Below are positions 1-7,242 of a stretch of DNA of 48,112 bases, piece after piece (within the stretch, counting starts at the first letter, position 1; each line of letters begins with the position of its first letter). Where the stretch lies: positions 1 to 48,112 of the forward strand of contig JAGVYU010000012.1 in NCBI GenBank assembly GCA_018303105.1, given 5' to 3'. A program made the position numbers and the translations under genes. The notes under the pieces are model-generated. The model saw nothing but the letters and a program-made list of their open reading frames with translations, was not told the DNA's origin and made no database searches. The DNA is from Candidatus Woesearchaeota archaeon (GTDB taxonomy: Archaea; Nanobdellota; Nanobdellia; Woesearchaeales; JAGVYU01).

Positions 1-154
1 TTTCTTTGTTCACGTGATGGGCAAACGCCTCATTTGCCAACTTTGCCTGCGCAAGCTCAGACAGGCTGTGGATTTCTCCGCCGCCGTTGAGCCAGAATGG
101 CTCCGTTGCGTTGAGCATTTGGGTTGCTTGTTCCGCAGTAATTTTGGGTTTCAT
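1..154 (-). CDS. DUF5752-like protein, N-terminal fragment cut by window edge
   Basis: The 51 visible residues begin MKPKITAEQATQM and contain the pattern EPFWLNGGGEIHSLSELA followed by FAHHVN. The upstream gene has the matching GFWLKDGKLLLSLEELL and FTHHV, so the two are paralogues. This is the small domain I know as DUF5752-like from DPANN genomes; its function is not established. The start is placed at 154 because GAGGTGG lies four bases before it, a good Shine-Dalgarno site, and the gene begins nine bases after the stop of the preceding gene. The two therefore form an operon on the minus strand. The C-terminal part lies outside the window. Confidence 0.7.
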   Translation of the reverse strand, partial: MKPKITAEQATQMLNATEPFWLNGGGEIHSLSELAQAKLANEAFAHHVNKE

Positions 155-163
155 GCTTCCACC

Positions 164-757
164 TCAGAGGAGCAGGATGTATGCAAGCGCGGCTCCTACG
201 GTGAGGAGAATCCCAACAAGCATACCCTGGATAAATGTTTTTACAAATGAGGGGTTGCGCTTTGCCTGCTCAAGGAGCTGCTCGATGCGCTCTTCCCCTT
301 CCTGAATCTTTTGTTCGCGTACCGCGATTTCCTTTTCGCGGTCTAGGATTTTATTGACCTGATCGAGCATGCGTTCCTGGCTTGCCATCCAGTTGCCTAT
401 GCGCTCTTCCTGAGGCGCTGCTTTGGGCAGCTCAGCTTGCGGGGATTTTTTCTGGACCACGGTTTTGAGCTCTTCTACGCGCTCCTTAACATGGGATCGC
501 ATCTGCTCTAATGAGGTCGCATATCTCAGTTTTTTGGCAAGGTGATGGTCCTTAAAAACGTCTGCAACCCATCGCGCGAAGTCATTGCGCTGCGGAGTTA
601 CGTGATGGGTGAATGTGACTTCGTCCATGCGGTCAAGCGCCTTGAGCAGCTCTTCCAGGCTTAACAGCAGTTTTCCATCTTTTAACCAGAAGCCGTGACT
701 CTCTGCTACAGGACTCAAATACTGCATCGCGTCCTCAACGCTTAATCCCCACATCAT
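164..757 (-). CDS. DUF5752-like protein with coiled coil and C-terminal membrane anchor
   Basis: This 197-residue protein has three visible parts. Residues 10-80 form a DUF5752-like domain (FWLKDGKLLLSLEELLKAL, then NDFARWVADVF). Residues about 110-165 are rich in E, K, R and Q with heptad character and are likely a coiled coil. Residues about 175-197 are a hydrophobic helix ending at the stop, so it would be tail-anchored in the membrane with the domain in the cytoplasm. No enzymatic motif is visible. The start could be either of two adjacent Met codons (757 or 754); an AT-rich TATA-like stretch lies at about 773-780. It heads an operon with the paralogue at 1-154. Confidence 0.7.
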   Translation of the reverse strand: MMWGLSVEDAMQYLSPVAESHGFWLKDGKLLLSLEELLKALDRMDEVTFTHHVTPQRNDFARWVADVFKDHHLAKKLRYATSLEQMRSHVKERVEELKTVVQKKSPQAELPKAAPQEERIGNWMASQERMLDQVNKILDREKEIAVREQKIQEGEERIEQLLEQAKRNPSFVKTFIQGMLVGILLTVGAALAYILLL

Positions 758-846
758 CCTCTTTTTCCCTTCTAGTATACTCTAGTAGATAGATTTCAAT
801 ATACAAGAAGCAATATATAAAGGTATCGCTTTATCCAACCAGAGCT

Positions 847-855
847 TTTTTAAAG
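847..855 (+). promoter_or_regulatory. TATA-like box for truD
   Basis: The T-run followed by TAAAG is centred about 25 bases before the ATG at 876, the spacing expected for a leaderless archaeal transcript. A second TATA-like box (ATATATAAAG) at about 814-823 would give a leader of roughly 30 bases. Which one is used cannot be told from sequence. Confidence 0.5.
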
Positions 856-875
856 TCGTCAGCGCCTGGAAACGT

Positions 876-1823
876 ATGTATCAGATCAAGCAAATCCCTG
901 AGGATTTTAGAGTGAAGGAGATCCCCTTGCGCTCACCTCAAACCGATGGAAAATACCTTGTGATGTATGTTAAAAAAAAGGGCATGAATTCTGAGGAAGT
1001 TGCGCGCAGGATTTCCTCAATCCTTCATGTTCCGCGAAAAAAAGTGGGATACGCGGGCAATAAGGACAGGCATGCCGTAACGGAGCAGTATATGAGCGTT
1101 CAGGGGGTAAAAGGGAAGGGAATATTGCTCAGCACGGGTGCTTTGGAAATAAGTGTATCGGGATATCTTGATGAGCCCATAACGCTGGGATGCCTGAAAG
1201 GAAACGCTTTTGAGATCACAATAAGGAATGTTGACCACCTCCCCGGCATACCCAAAAAAATATTGAATCTTTTTGGCCCGCAAAGATTCTCTGACAACAA
1301 CGCTCAGGTAGGCAAGTTAATAGTTCAAAGAAAGTTTCTTGAAGCCACCCAGGAATTGGCCATGCGTGAGGCCAAAGTACATGATCATTTACAGCAATAT
1401 CCTCAGGATGGCGTGGGAGCGCTCCTGCAGATCCCCAAGAAAGACATTCAGCTGAGAGTGCACAGTTATCAAAGCCTGCTCTGGAACAACATGGTGCGGA
1501 AAATAGCGTTAGAGCATCCCGACATCGAGGAGCTCCCGCTGATTGGATTTGGAATGGATGCAACGGGGGTTGTAAAGGATATTATTGAGGAAACGATGCG
1601 TGAAGAAGGCATTACGGAGCGTGATTTCGTTATCCGGGAAATTCCGAATCTCAGTGCCGAGGGGGCAGTGAGGAATGTGTGGATGCATCCAAGAAATCTA
1701 TTCTGTTCTGGATTAGAGGATGATGACCTTAATCCGGGCACGAAAAAGTTTTTTATCCGCTTCGAGCTTGATAAGGGGTGCTACGCCACGGTTTTTATTG
1801 AGGCAATGTTTCCAGAAAGCTGA
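876..1823 (+). CDS. truD: tRNA pseudouridine(13) synthase TruD
   Basis: TruD isomerises U13 to pseudouridine in tRNA. The family signature GYAGNKDRHAVTEQ spans residues 58-71, with D64 as the predicted catalytic aspartate. The motif NLFGPQRFSDNNAQVG near residue 130 matches the conserved NxFGxQRF segment, and the C-terminal catalytic fold follows. At 315 residues it is shorter than E. coli TruD (349) and many archaeal members, consistent with a small insertion (TRUD) domain. The ATG at 876 has a TATA-like box 25 bases upstream. The 3' end overlaps the convergent adk gene by 29 bases. Confidence 0.95.
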   Translation: MYQIKQIPEDFRVKEIPLRSPQTDGKYLVMYVKKKGMNSEEVARRISSILHVPRKKVGYAGNKDRHAVTEQYMSVQGVKGKGILLSTGALEISVSGYLDEPITLGCLKGNAFEITIRNVDHLPGIPKKILNLFGPQRFSDNNAQVGKLIVQRKFLEATQELAMREAKVHDHLQQYPQDGVGALLQIPKKDIQLRVHSYQSLLWNNMVRKIALEHPDIEELPLIGFGMDATGVVKDIIEETMREEGITERDFVIREIPNLSAEGAVRNVWMHPRNLFCSGLEDDDLNPGTKKFFIRFELDKGCYATVFIEAMFPES

Positions 1824-2427
1824 TGACTTCATTCGCGACGTGCTCGATAGACTTGCTCCCGTCAAATCGTTTGACCTGGGTTCCATAATACTTGATTAAA
1901 GGGGTTGTCTTCTCATGGAATTGCTCAAGGCGATGCCGGATCGCTTCTTCATTGTCATCAGCTCTTTTCTCAAGCTTTCCCCCGCATGCGTCACAAATTC
2001 CTGATTTTTTTGGGTTCAGGCTTGTTGTGTTGTAAATACGACCGCATTTCATGCATGTGAGTCTGTTGGAGATGCGCTCAACGACGAGACTGTCAGGGAC
2101 ATGAAGATACATAACGACATTCAGCTTCACGCGAGCAGCAAGCAGCTTGGCCTGCTCCACATTTCGGGGGAAGCCATCGAGGATAAACCCCTTCGTACAA
2201 TCAGGTTCTGCGATTCTATTCAAAACCAGTTGAAATGCCAGTGCATCGTCAATAAGGTCTCCTTTCGTGATGATGCCCTCAATTTGCTTTCCCAACGGTG
2301 TTTTTTTAGCGATCTGATTCCTGATGAGCTGTCCCGTTGATATCGCTGGAATACCATATAATTGTGATATCCGCTCGGCCTGCGTTCCTTTTCCTGAGCC
2401 TTGAGGGCCTAAGATTAAGAGTCTCAT
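1795..2427 (-). CDS. adk: Adenylate kinase, bacterial-type with zinc lid
   Basis: It interconverts ATP plus AMP and two ADP in the cytoplasm. The P-loop GPQGSGKGT is at residues 7-15 and the AMP-site segment FILDGFPRN at 81-89. The lid carries four cysteines (C125, C128, C145, C148) in CxxC pairs, typical of zinc-binding adenylate kinases. The 210-residue length fits the long bacterial Adk class rather than the distinct archaeal AdkA type. Its start shares the 4-base ATGA with the stop of the upstream gene (2424-2882), so the two are co-transcribed. It overlaps truD tail to tail. Confidence 0.95.
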   Translation of the reverse strand: MRLLILGPQGSGKGTQAERISQLYGIPAISTGQLIRNQIAKKTPLGKQIEGIITKGDLIDDALAFQLVLNRIAEPDCTKGFILDGFPRNVEQAKLLAARVKLNVVMYLHVPDSLVVERISNRLTCMKCGRIYNTTSLNPKKSGICDACGGKLEKRADDNEEAIRHRLEQFHEKTTPLIKYYGTQVKRFDGSKSIEHVANEVISFLETLPQ

Positions 2428-2882
2428 CCGAGGTACCTGAGATCTTCCTTGAACTCCTGATCGTCATTCCATGATGCTGAGAGCTTTTTAAGAATGTTCA
2501 GAAGCTGAGGCCTAAGCTCGTCCCACTCTTTCATAACCTCAGTGATGAACAACGCTTCGCTCTCGTCCGTTGAGTCCAAATACGGTTGCCAACCCTTGCG
2601 TTCCAGGACCATGACTCTGCCATACACTGTGTAGATTGCCTCTTTTTCATGATCGGTAAACGCGCGCGCTTCATGGATGCCCGTGAGCGTGCTTTCAGGA
2701 TGGAGCGTATCTTCAAGCAGTTTAGCGATATCCTGAAGTTTCTCTGTGATTTTCCTTCGGACTTCACGAAGAGGATACTGATCATGCTCGATTGTATCCA
2801 AATCAAAAAACTGATTTAGCGCATCATAACTGGGAAGCTCGTATCGCTTCTGCGGCGCCTCGTACTTTTCCTTGATTCCCAT
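2424..2882 (-). CDS. Hypothetical helical protein co-transcribed with adk
   Basis: This 152-residue protein begins MGIKEKYEAPQKRYELP. It is charged, predicted mostly helical, and has no signal peptide, membrane segment or catalytic motif that I recognise. The frame stays open far upstream to about 3608, but that part runs antisense through the kinase gene at 2965. The true start at 2882 is supported by a TATA box (TATATAAAG on the plus strand at 2905-2913) 24-26 bases upstream. It overlaps adk by 4 bases. Function unknown. Confidence 0.75.
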   Translation of the reverse strand: MGIKEKYEAPQKRYELPSYDALNQFFDLDTIEHDQYPLREVRRKITEKLQDIAKLLEDTLHPESTLTGIHEARAFTDHEKEAIYTVYGRVMVLERKGWQPYLDSTDESEALFITEVMKEWDELRPQLLNILKKLSASWNDDQEFKEDLRYLG

Positions 2883-2903
2883 ACTCCTATGGAAAAATCG
2901 AGG

Positions 2904-2945
2904 ATATATAAAGATAGACGTTGGTCCCGGTAAACTTAAATAAGA
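2904..2945. promoter_or_regulatory. Divergent promoter pair between 2882 gene and kinase gene
   Basis: Two TATA-like boxes lie in an 82-base gap. The one at 2904-2913 sits about 25 bases before the minus-strand ATG at 2882. The one at 2932-2945 (AAACTTAAATAAGA) sits about 26 bases before the plus-strand ATG at 2965. Both spacings predict leaderless transcripts. Confidence 0.6.
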
Positions 2946-2964
2946 GGGAGATGGTGCAGGCACG

Positions 2965-3843
2965 ATGGACGTGAGAAGAATTCTTGCATTATACGGGCTT
3001 TCCGCGAAAAATATTTCTCGGCCACCACACGCTGCATTGACCCACGTATACCTGATTGACGGAAAATACGTGCTCCGGGGTAGACCCTGTTCGAAAGAGG
3101 CGCTGCATAAATTTAGGGAGGAACAGAGATTGATGAGGCGTGTACGCATACACGTCCCATATGAAATGCCTTCTTTGTTAAAAACAAAAGCCAAACAGGA
3201 GTTTGTCATACGCAATAAAACACTATGGACGGTGTATCCCCTGCTGCCCGGGCAGATCCTTTGTCCATGGCAAACTGCTTTCGATCTTCCAGAAAACAAG
3301 CAGCGTAAGATCGTGCACGTTGCTAAAGAGATTGTCAGAAGAACACGCTTTTTACGAACGCCGGATTGCGCGTTTATTAACGAAGTGGAAAATAAGCTAG
3401 AGCGTATGCGAACGGAGCTGTCTCCCCACACGGTTAATCGTGTTAAAACTGCGCTGCAAACCTCAAGAGCATACACCAACTCCCTCAAGAACGGATGTTT
3501 TGTGCACGGTGACCTGCATACGGGAAACGCGCTCGTGGATGGCAGAGGGAGAATCACGGCCCTCCTCGACACGGATTGGTGCAGGATTGGTACGCGATAT
3601 GAGGACATCTCCTATTATACGATGATGATGTTAAGAGACTTCAACACAAATCCAAGAAAGTGTCTGACGAAGAATCTCATTCGCAAAAAACAACGATGGT
3701 TTGGCAGCGAGAACAAGATCTTTGACGCATTCATTATACTCTACTGCGTGTTTGATATGGATCTTTTTATGCATTCCCGGCTTCCCAGAAAGTACTACAT
3801 GTTCCAGAAGCAATTCATGGAAAGAATCTGTGAGTTGATATAA
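2965..3843 (+). CDS. APH-fold (aminoglycoside phosphotransferase-like) kinase
   Basis: The 292-residue protein has the catalytic loop HGDLHTGN at residues 181-187 and the metal-binding segment LDTDW at 201-205, the hallmarks of the aminoglycoside phosphotransferase/choline kinase-like superfamily. The N-terminal lobe is weakly conserved. Such enzymes phosphorylate small molecules such as choline, homoserine, sugars or antibiotics; the substrate cannot be assigned. The start has a TATA-like box 26 bases upstream. The gene is transcribed alone, and the neighbours give no clue to the substrate. Confidence 0.8.
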   Translation: MDVRRILALYGLSAKNISRPPHAALTHVYLIDGKYVLRGRPCSKEALHKFREEQRLMRRVRIHVPYEMPSLLKTKAKQEFVIRNKTLWTVYPLLPGQILCPWQTAFDLPENKQRKIVHVAKEIVRRTRFLRTPDCAFINEVENKLERMRTELSPHTVNRVKTALQTSRAYTNSLKNGCFVHGDLHTGNALVDGRGRITALLDTDWCRIGTRYEDISYYTMMMLRDFNTNPRKCLTKNLIRKKQRWFGSENKIFDAFIILYCVFDMDLFMHSRLPRKYYMFQKQFMERICELI

Positions 3844-3849
3844 GCCACG

Positions 3850-3865
3850 GGAGACTTCCTCACTT
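3850..3865. repeat. 16-bp direct repeat, copy 1
   Basis: GGAGACTTCCTCACTT occurs here, seven bases after the kinase stop codon, and again at 4283-4298. The two copies bracket the small gene at 3958-4221. Whether they mark an insertion boundary or a shared regulatory/terminator sequence is not clear. Confidence 0.6.
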
Positions 3866-3957
3866 TAAAGATAGTGTTGGGAATTATCGAGATACGCCTC
3901 AAATTTCAGATATTCATTTGCATGAGCCCTCTGTTTAATTTGGGCTGCTCAGAAAGT

Positions 3958-4221
3958 TTAGCCAGGAGCAACAGGCATTTGGATTGCTTTTGCTAATTCT
4001 TCCAAAGTTTCGAATGTGTCAGTAAGAATCGGATGATCTAGTCTGGCCACTTCAGGTCGCACAAGTTCTATTTTAGCGACGAGATCATCATGCAGCTTTT
4101 GCGCGGGGGTCTCTAAGGGATATCCAAAACTGGCTGCTGATTGAAGATTCATAGAAGCAGCAACCATGATGCCATAAATCTCTGCAATTTGTCCTTCTCG
4201 GTCCTGATAGTGGTACTCCAT
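3958..4221 (-). CDS. Small hypothetical protein
   Basis: The 87-residue protein (starting MEYHYQDREGQIAEIYG) is predicted helical and soluble. It contains no motif I recognise. Expression is supported by a TATA-like box (ACATATAAATATT, 4243-4255) about 26 bases before the ATG. It is a lone gene, lies between two copies of a 16-bp repeat, and is surrounded by short noncoding stretches. Function unknown. Confidence 0.55.
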   Translation of the reverse strand: MEYHYQDREGQIAEIYGIMVAASMNLQSAASFGYPLETPAQKLHDDLVAKIELVRPEVARLDHPILTDTFETLEELAKAIQMPVAPG

Positions 4222-4279
4222 GATTCATGAAATCCCAGGAGTACATATAAATATTATTGGTATTAAGAATATAAAGCCC

Positions 4280-4322
4280 CCTGGAGACTTCCTCACTTGC
4301 GTTCAGAGCCTCCAGGTTTTTT
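4280..4322 (+). terminator. Hairpin followed by T-run
   Basis: CCTGGAG (4280-4286) pairs with CTCCAGG (4310-4316), and six Ts follow directly at 4317-4322. This resembles an intrinsic terminator read on the plus strand, but no plus-strand gene ends just before it. A third CCTGGAG copy lies near 4366. The second 16-bp repeat copy (4283-4298) falls inside the hairpin. Confidence 0.3.
4283..4298. repeat. 16-bp direct repeat, copy 2
   Basis: This is identical to 3850-3865. The rest of the 4222-4424 gap holds the promoter of the 3958-4221 gene, this repeat and the hairpin at 4280-4322. A weak TTG-start frame across it (from 4297) overlaps the lipoprotein end and is not called. Confidence 0.6.
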
Positions 4323-4424
4323 CGCTTCGCTCAAGCCCCCGAAGACAACAATGATTTCCGAGCGACCTGGAGCAAATTCCTACCATTCAAAATTTGAGTT
4401 CATTTCGTTTGAATATGAGACTAT

Positions 4425-5132
4425 TCATCCAGACGATATTCTTATTTCGCCCTCTGAATTTTTTGTGACAAAAACTTCAATTCCTGATAAAGGATATTGT
4501 GGGTAATTTTCAAGTACCGTTCCGGCTGCTGCTAGCATATCGGCATCCTCGCTGATTACAACCATATGTACTTTTCCTTCGTAGTAGTAGAGTCTTATTA
4601 GGGCGGCATTTGAAGGAACTCGTTTAGCAGCTTCATCGTAGCAGGATTTATGCTCGATATTCATGAGCTTTGCCGTCACGTTGTTGTAGCAAGGATGATC
4701 TATTGCAATAATGTTAAACTGGCTAAAGTTTCCCTGTAAAATATATTTATCTGCTGTGCCCATTCGCAGTTTGATCCGCTGATTTGGACCTGGATCGCCT
4801 TTTTCAATTCCCTTAAGGATAGAAGTGCCAACCAGTATAGCTAAGGGACCTCGAGTCCCCGCATCTTTTGATCCCTCAAATTTGTAATTTGTGCCCCAAA
4901 CGATCATGCCTGTGAAAGTCCCATTCTCTATAAACATGTTTGGAAACTCTCTTAAATCTAATGAAGGGACAGCAGGGGTCTCCACTTTGCGAGTATCTAT
5001 AGCAGAATTTCCATTCAAGTAAGATTGATTGACAGCTGCATTGGCCCGTTCCACTGGATCTTGTGTTCTTGAGATTTCCGAGTTACATCCAACAAGAAAA
5101 GCAAGAACTAAAAGATATAAAACAATTTTCAT
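4425..5132 (-). CDS. Putative lipoprotein
   Basis: The protein begins MKIVLYLLVLAFLVGC, a hydrophobic signal ending in a lipobox with C16, so it should be exported and lipid-anchored. The mature part is about 220 residues with no recognised domain. The start is set at 5132 rather than 5153 because the only TATA-like box (ATTTAAAT, about 5155-5163) is 27 bases from 5132 but would touch 5153. It is transcribed alone, downstream of the tRNA-Thr gene on the same strand. Function unknown. Confidence 0.65.
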   Translation of the reverse strand: MKIVLYLLVLAFLVGCNSEISRTQDPVERANAAVNQSYLNGNSAIDTRKVETPAVPSLDLREFPNMFIENGTFTGMIVWGTNYKFEGSKDAGTRGPLAILVGTSILKGIEKGDPGPNQRIKLRMGTADKYILQGNFSQFNIIAIDHPCYNNVTAKLMNIEHKSCYDEAAKRVPSNAALIRLYYYEGKVHMVVISEDADMLAAAGTVLENYPQYPLSGIEVFVTKNSEGEIRISSG

Positions 5133-5166
5133 GGAATACTCCCAAGTCATCAACTATTTAAATGTA

Positions 5167-5256
5167 AGCCCCCGGAGGGATTTGAACCCTCGACCTGCGG
5201 TTCTTTTAACGTTTCCGTATACAAAACCGCCGCAATAGCGACTATGCTACGGGGGC
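5167..5256 (-). tRNA. tRNA-Thr(TGT) with a 17-nt intron
   Basis: The acceptor stem is GCCCCCG/CGGGGGC with discriminator T73, and CCA is not encoded. The T arm is GAGGG-TTCAAAT-CCCTC and the variable loop is AGGTC. The anticodon stem GCGGT/ACCGC leaves a 24-nt loop: seven loop bases with anticodon TGT, plus an intron at the canonical 37/38 site (5203-5219). The junctions form a bulge-helix-bulge: four base pairs (TTTG of positions 32-35 with TAAA of the intron), 3-nt bulges at both splice sites and an inner ACG/CGT stem capped by GAAA. The D arm is unusual: T13-T22 is mismatched and G19 is replaced by C. U73 and UGU fit an archaeal threonine tRNA. A TATA-like box lies at about 5284-5292. Confidence 0.85.
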
Positions 5257-5317
5257 AATAGTGGAGTTAAGAATTGGAATTCCGTTTATAAGCTTTTGGT
5301 CGCGACAAAGTTTATAC

Positions 5318-5395
5318 GGCGGCGACGAGGCGGGGGTTGTCCCTTACGGGGTGCCGAGTAGGGCATTTTGCGCAGCAAAATGACCGTCGCCTGCC
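5318..5395. other. Structured inverted repeat, possible noncoding RNA
   Basis: GGCGACG (5321-5327) pairs perfectly with CGTCGCC (5385-5391), and the helix extends by three more pairs past a one-base bulge (5318-5320 with 5393-5395). Inside, CATTTTGC (5364-5371) and GCAAAATG (5375-5382) form a perfect 8-bp hairpin. CCC/TAC (5341-5347) can pair with GTAGGG (5358-5363). The element fills most of the gap between the tRNA and the minus-strand gene at 5444. TATA-like sequences lie on both sides, so the transcribed strand is unknown. No RNA family was recognised. Confidence 0.45.
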
Positions 5396-5443
5396 AATTC
5401 TATCATAGAATATGATTAAAGTTGAGCTACTGGAAAAAATCCT

Positions 5444-5944
5444 TTAATGCCTGTACAAATTCAAGAACGCTTTGATCTGGTACACGAGCATGTTGAAGTC
5501 GTTCATGACCTCTCCCTTGTACTGGTTCGTGTACGTCTTGTACAAATACCTATCCACAATCGTGCGGACGAAGTGAAACACGGGCTTCGCTTCCCAGCGA
5601 TGCTCATAATCCGTTTCGAAGATCGCGTCAAAAATGAGCTGCACTTTTCCCTGGTTGAGCTTGATCTTGACTCCGTCTTTTTCAACCTCGACTTCCTTGA
5701 TTCCCGTCATGAGGATTCTCACGCGTATGATGCTCTGCGCGTAATCCGTGATTTTCTTCCACGGCTCGACTTCGATCTCTATGTCTTTCCCGTTCGGAGT
5801 AACCCGCTCAATGTTTTTCTTCTCATGTTTATCATAGCCTTTTTCCTCAAAATACTCATCAATGAGAGAATACAGGTCTGCTACGCTAAACAAGCCTTCA
5901 TACGTCATTCTTCGCTTGTCCACGAGAATCTCGCGCTCGCTCAT
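5444..5944 (-). CDS. DPANN hypothetical protein, paralogue A
   Basis: A 166-residue soluble protein of unknown function. It shares a layout with the two genes upstream: an N-terminal basic segment, then an amphipathic 'LYSLIDEYFEEKGY' helix, a central beta-rich region with alternating charges, and a C-terminal aromatic-rich helical region (FHFVRTIVDRYLYKTY, DFNMLVYQIKAFLN). Its ATG overlaps the stop of paralogue B by 4 bases (ATGA), so they are translated from one mRNA. No catalytic motif is visible. Confidence 0.7.
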   Translation of the reverse strand: MSEREILVDKRRMTYEGLFSVADLYSLIDEYFEEKGYDKHEKKNIERVTPNGKDIEIEVEPWKKITDYAQSIIRVRILMTGIKEVEVEKDGVKIKLNQGKVQLIFDAIFETDYEHRWEAKPVFHFVRTIVDRYLYKTYTNQYKGEVMNDFNMLVYQIKAFLNLYRH

Positions 5945-6468
5945 GTGACCCTGATCCTCGATGCGTCTGTGATCGTTTCCATTCCGAGTTTCTCCTTTAT
6001 AAGCCTATGCAATTTATAGTTCGTAAAATAGAGCGTGTCATACCATTCGCCTGTGATTTTCTTGAACGCGATGTAGTTGTTGTAGAAGTCCCGGAGCGAC
6101 CGCAACCACCGAGTTTTTTCATAGCGGTTCTTGTAATCAAGCTCGAAAGACCCTCCAATATCGACCTGGAGCTTGAAATGCTGCTTTTGCACTTTCTCCC
6201 CATTCTCAACGGATTCAACATCCCTGATCTGCCACGTATGAAACACAAGTTTGATGTGGTATTTGCAATACTCCGTCCAGTTTTTACTACCAATCCACGT
6301 GAGCTCATGCTCATGACCTCCTATTTCATCGTTCCACTTGTTAACCGTCTCCTGAAACTCATACCCTTGGTCAACGATCCAAGTCCTGATCATTGTGAGG
6401 AGGCCATTATAGTCTCCTATGCCGGTATACCGTATGCGAAGGGTGCGCACGGGAATGTTGATGGACAT
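5941..6468 (-). CDS. DPANN hypothetical protein, paralogue B
   Basis: A 175-residue protein related in layout to its neighbours. 'YNGLLTMIRTWIVDQGYEF' aligns with 'ADLYSLIDEYFEEKGY' of A and 'KNLYLMMREWLVENGW' of C. 'RWLRSLRDFYNNYI' and 'YFTNYKLHRLIKEKL' occupy the C-terminal helical region. A TATA-like box (TTTATAAAG, 6491-6499) 23-27 bases before the ATG predicts a leaderless mRNA carrying B and A. No known domain. The shared layout suggests three subunits of one assembly or stepwise duplication (inference). Confidence 0.7.
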   Translation of the reverse strand: MSINIPVRTLRIRYTGIGDYNGLLTMIRTWIVDQGYEFQETVNKWNDEIGGHEHELTWIGSKNWTEYCKYHIKLVFHTWQIRDVESVENGEKVQKQHFKLQVDIGGSFELDYKNRYEKTRWLRSLRDFYNNYIAFKKITGEWYDTLYFTNYKLHRLIKEKLGMETITDASRIRVT

Positions 6469-6504
6469 TGAATTCCTCAGAGAAATGATGTTTATAAAGA
6501 TTGC

Positions 6505-7128
6505 TTATTTCAACGGCCTCTTCATATCCCAGTAGAACGTCTGGTCTTCGCGCTGCGGCAGGTACGTCGCGATGTTAAAGTACGTCTTGAGCGCTTCTTG
6601 GAAGCGGTACATTTCATTATAGAGATCGCGCCTGTGCTGCGCTATTCTTTTGTTGTAGATGCGTCGTGTGAAAAGCGTATGCATGTGTTTAAGCAGCGAA
6701 TCCTTGCGCCATGAGCCCTGCGCGTCAAACGCCACCCTTCCTGAAAGCCGCACTTCACAGTCCCCTGTGTTGACTTTGTACTTGACATTATTGTGCATCG
6801 TCTCTGCTTCCTTCATATAAAGAATATGAAAATCAATATCGAGCATATACATGAAGTACTTCGTGTTCTCAAAGCCCGGTGGGTATTTAACGCAGCGCCA
6901 CCATATGAAGATTTCCTCGCCCGCAGTCTGATGAAAGATGTGATAGTACAGTTTCTCGGGAAACTTTTCATCATCATACGTTACCCATCCGTTCTCTACG
7001 AGCCACTCGCGCATCATCAAGTACAAATTTTTCATGGAGAACATGGCTTTATGCTTGAGCTGCATCCCGGGAACTGCTGCAACATACATTTCTTTAAGCT
7101 TGCTTAAGCGATGCGTACTGAGCGGCAT
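6505..7128 (-). CDS. DPANN hypothetical protein, paralogue C
   Basis: A 207-residue protein (starting MPLSTHRLSKLKEMYVA) with the same plan as A and B: 'KNLYLMMREWLVENGW' near residue 35-50, a central beta-rich part and a C-terminal helical part rich in R, Y and H (KHMHTLFTRRIYNKRI, LYNEMYRFQEALKTYF). The start at 7128 is preferred to the Met two codons earlier because the TATA-like box TTTATAAG (7151-7158) is then 26 bases upstream, as for gene B. It has its own promoter. Function unknown. Confidence 0.7.
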   Translation of the reverse strand: MPLSTHRLSKLKEMYVAAVPGMQLKHKAMFSMKNLYLMMREWLVENGWVTYDDEKFPEKLYYHIFHQTAGEEIFIWWRCVKYPPGFENTKYFMYMLDIDFHILYMKEAETMHNNVKYKVNTGDCEVRLSGRVAFDAQGSWRKDSLLKHMHTLFTRRIYNKRIAQHRRDLYNEMYRFQEALKTYFNIATYLPQREDQTFYWDMKRPLK

Positions 7129-7212
7129 ATGCACACCGGGGCAATTTCACTTTATAAGGTTTTTCTTTTTGACGGGGCATCATACAAGAAAGATGTAAAA
7201 GAAACCCTAAAG

Positions 7213-7221
7213 TATTTAAAC
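7213..7221 (+). promoter_or_regulatory. TATA-like box for the YchF-like GTPase
   Basis: TATTTAAAC is centred about 26 bases before the ATG at 7243. The divergent gene at 7128 has its own box at 7151-7158, so each strand has a separate leaderless promoter in this 114-base gap. Confidence 0.6.
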
Positions 7222-7242
7222 GAAATTGCATTTTGAAGCTGG

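Noticed and set aside
2883-3608. N-terminal extension of the minus-strand frame that ends at 2424
   Set aside because: It runs antisense through the kinase gene with its HGDLHTGN motif, and a TATA box fixes the start at 2882.
4297-4506. 69-codon plus-strand frame with TTG start
   Set aside because: It crosses a hairpin, overlaps the end of the lipoprotein gene antisense and has no promoter or domain.
5447-7107. Long plus-strand frames at 5447-6019, 6007-6471 and 6793-7107
   Set aside because: They are antisense shadows of the three paralogous genes. The minus frames have promoters, ATGA coupling and a shared protein layout.
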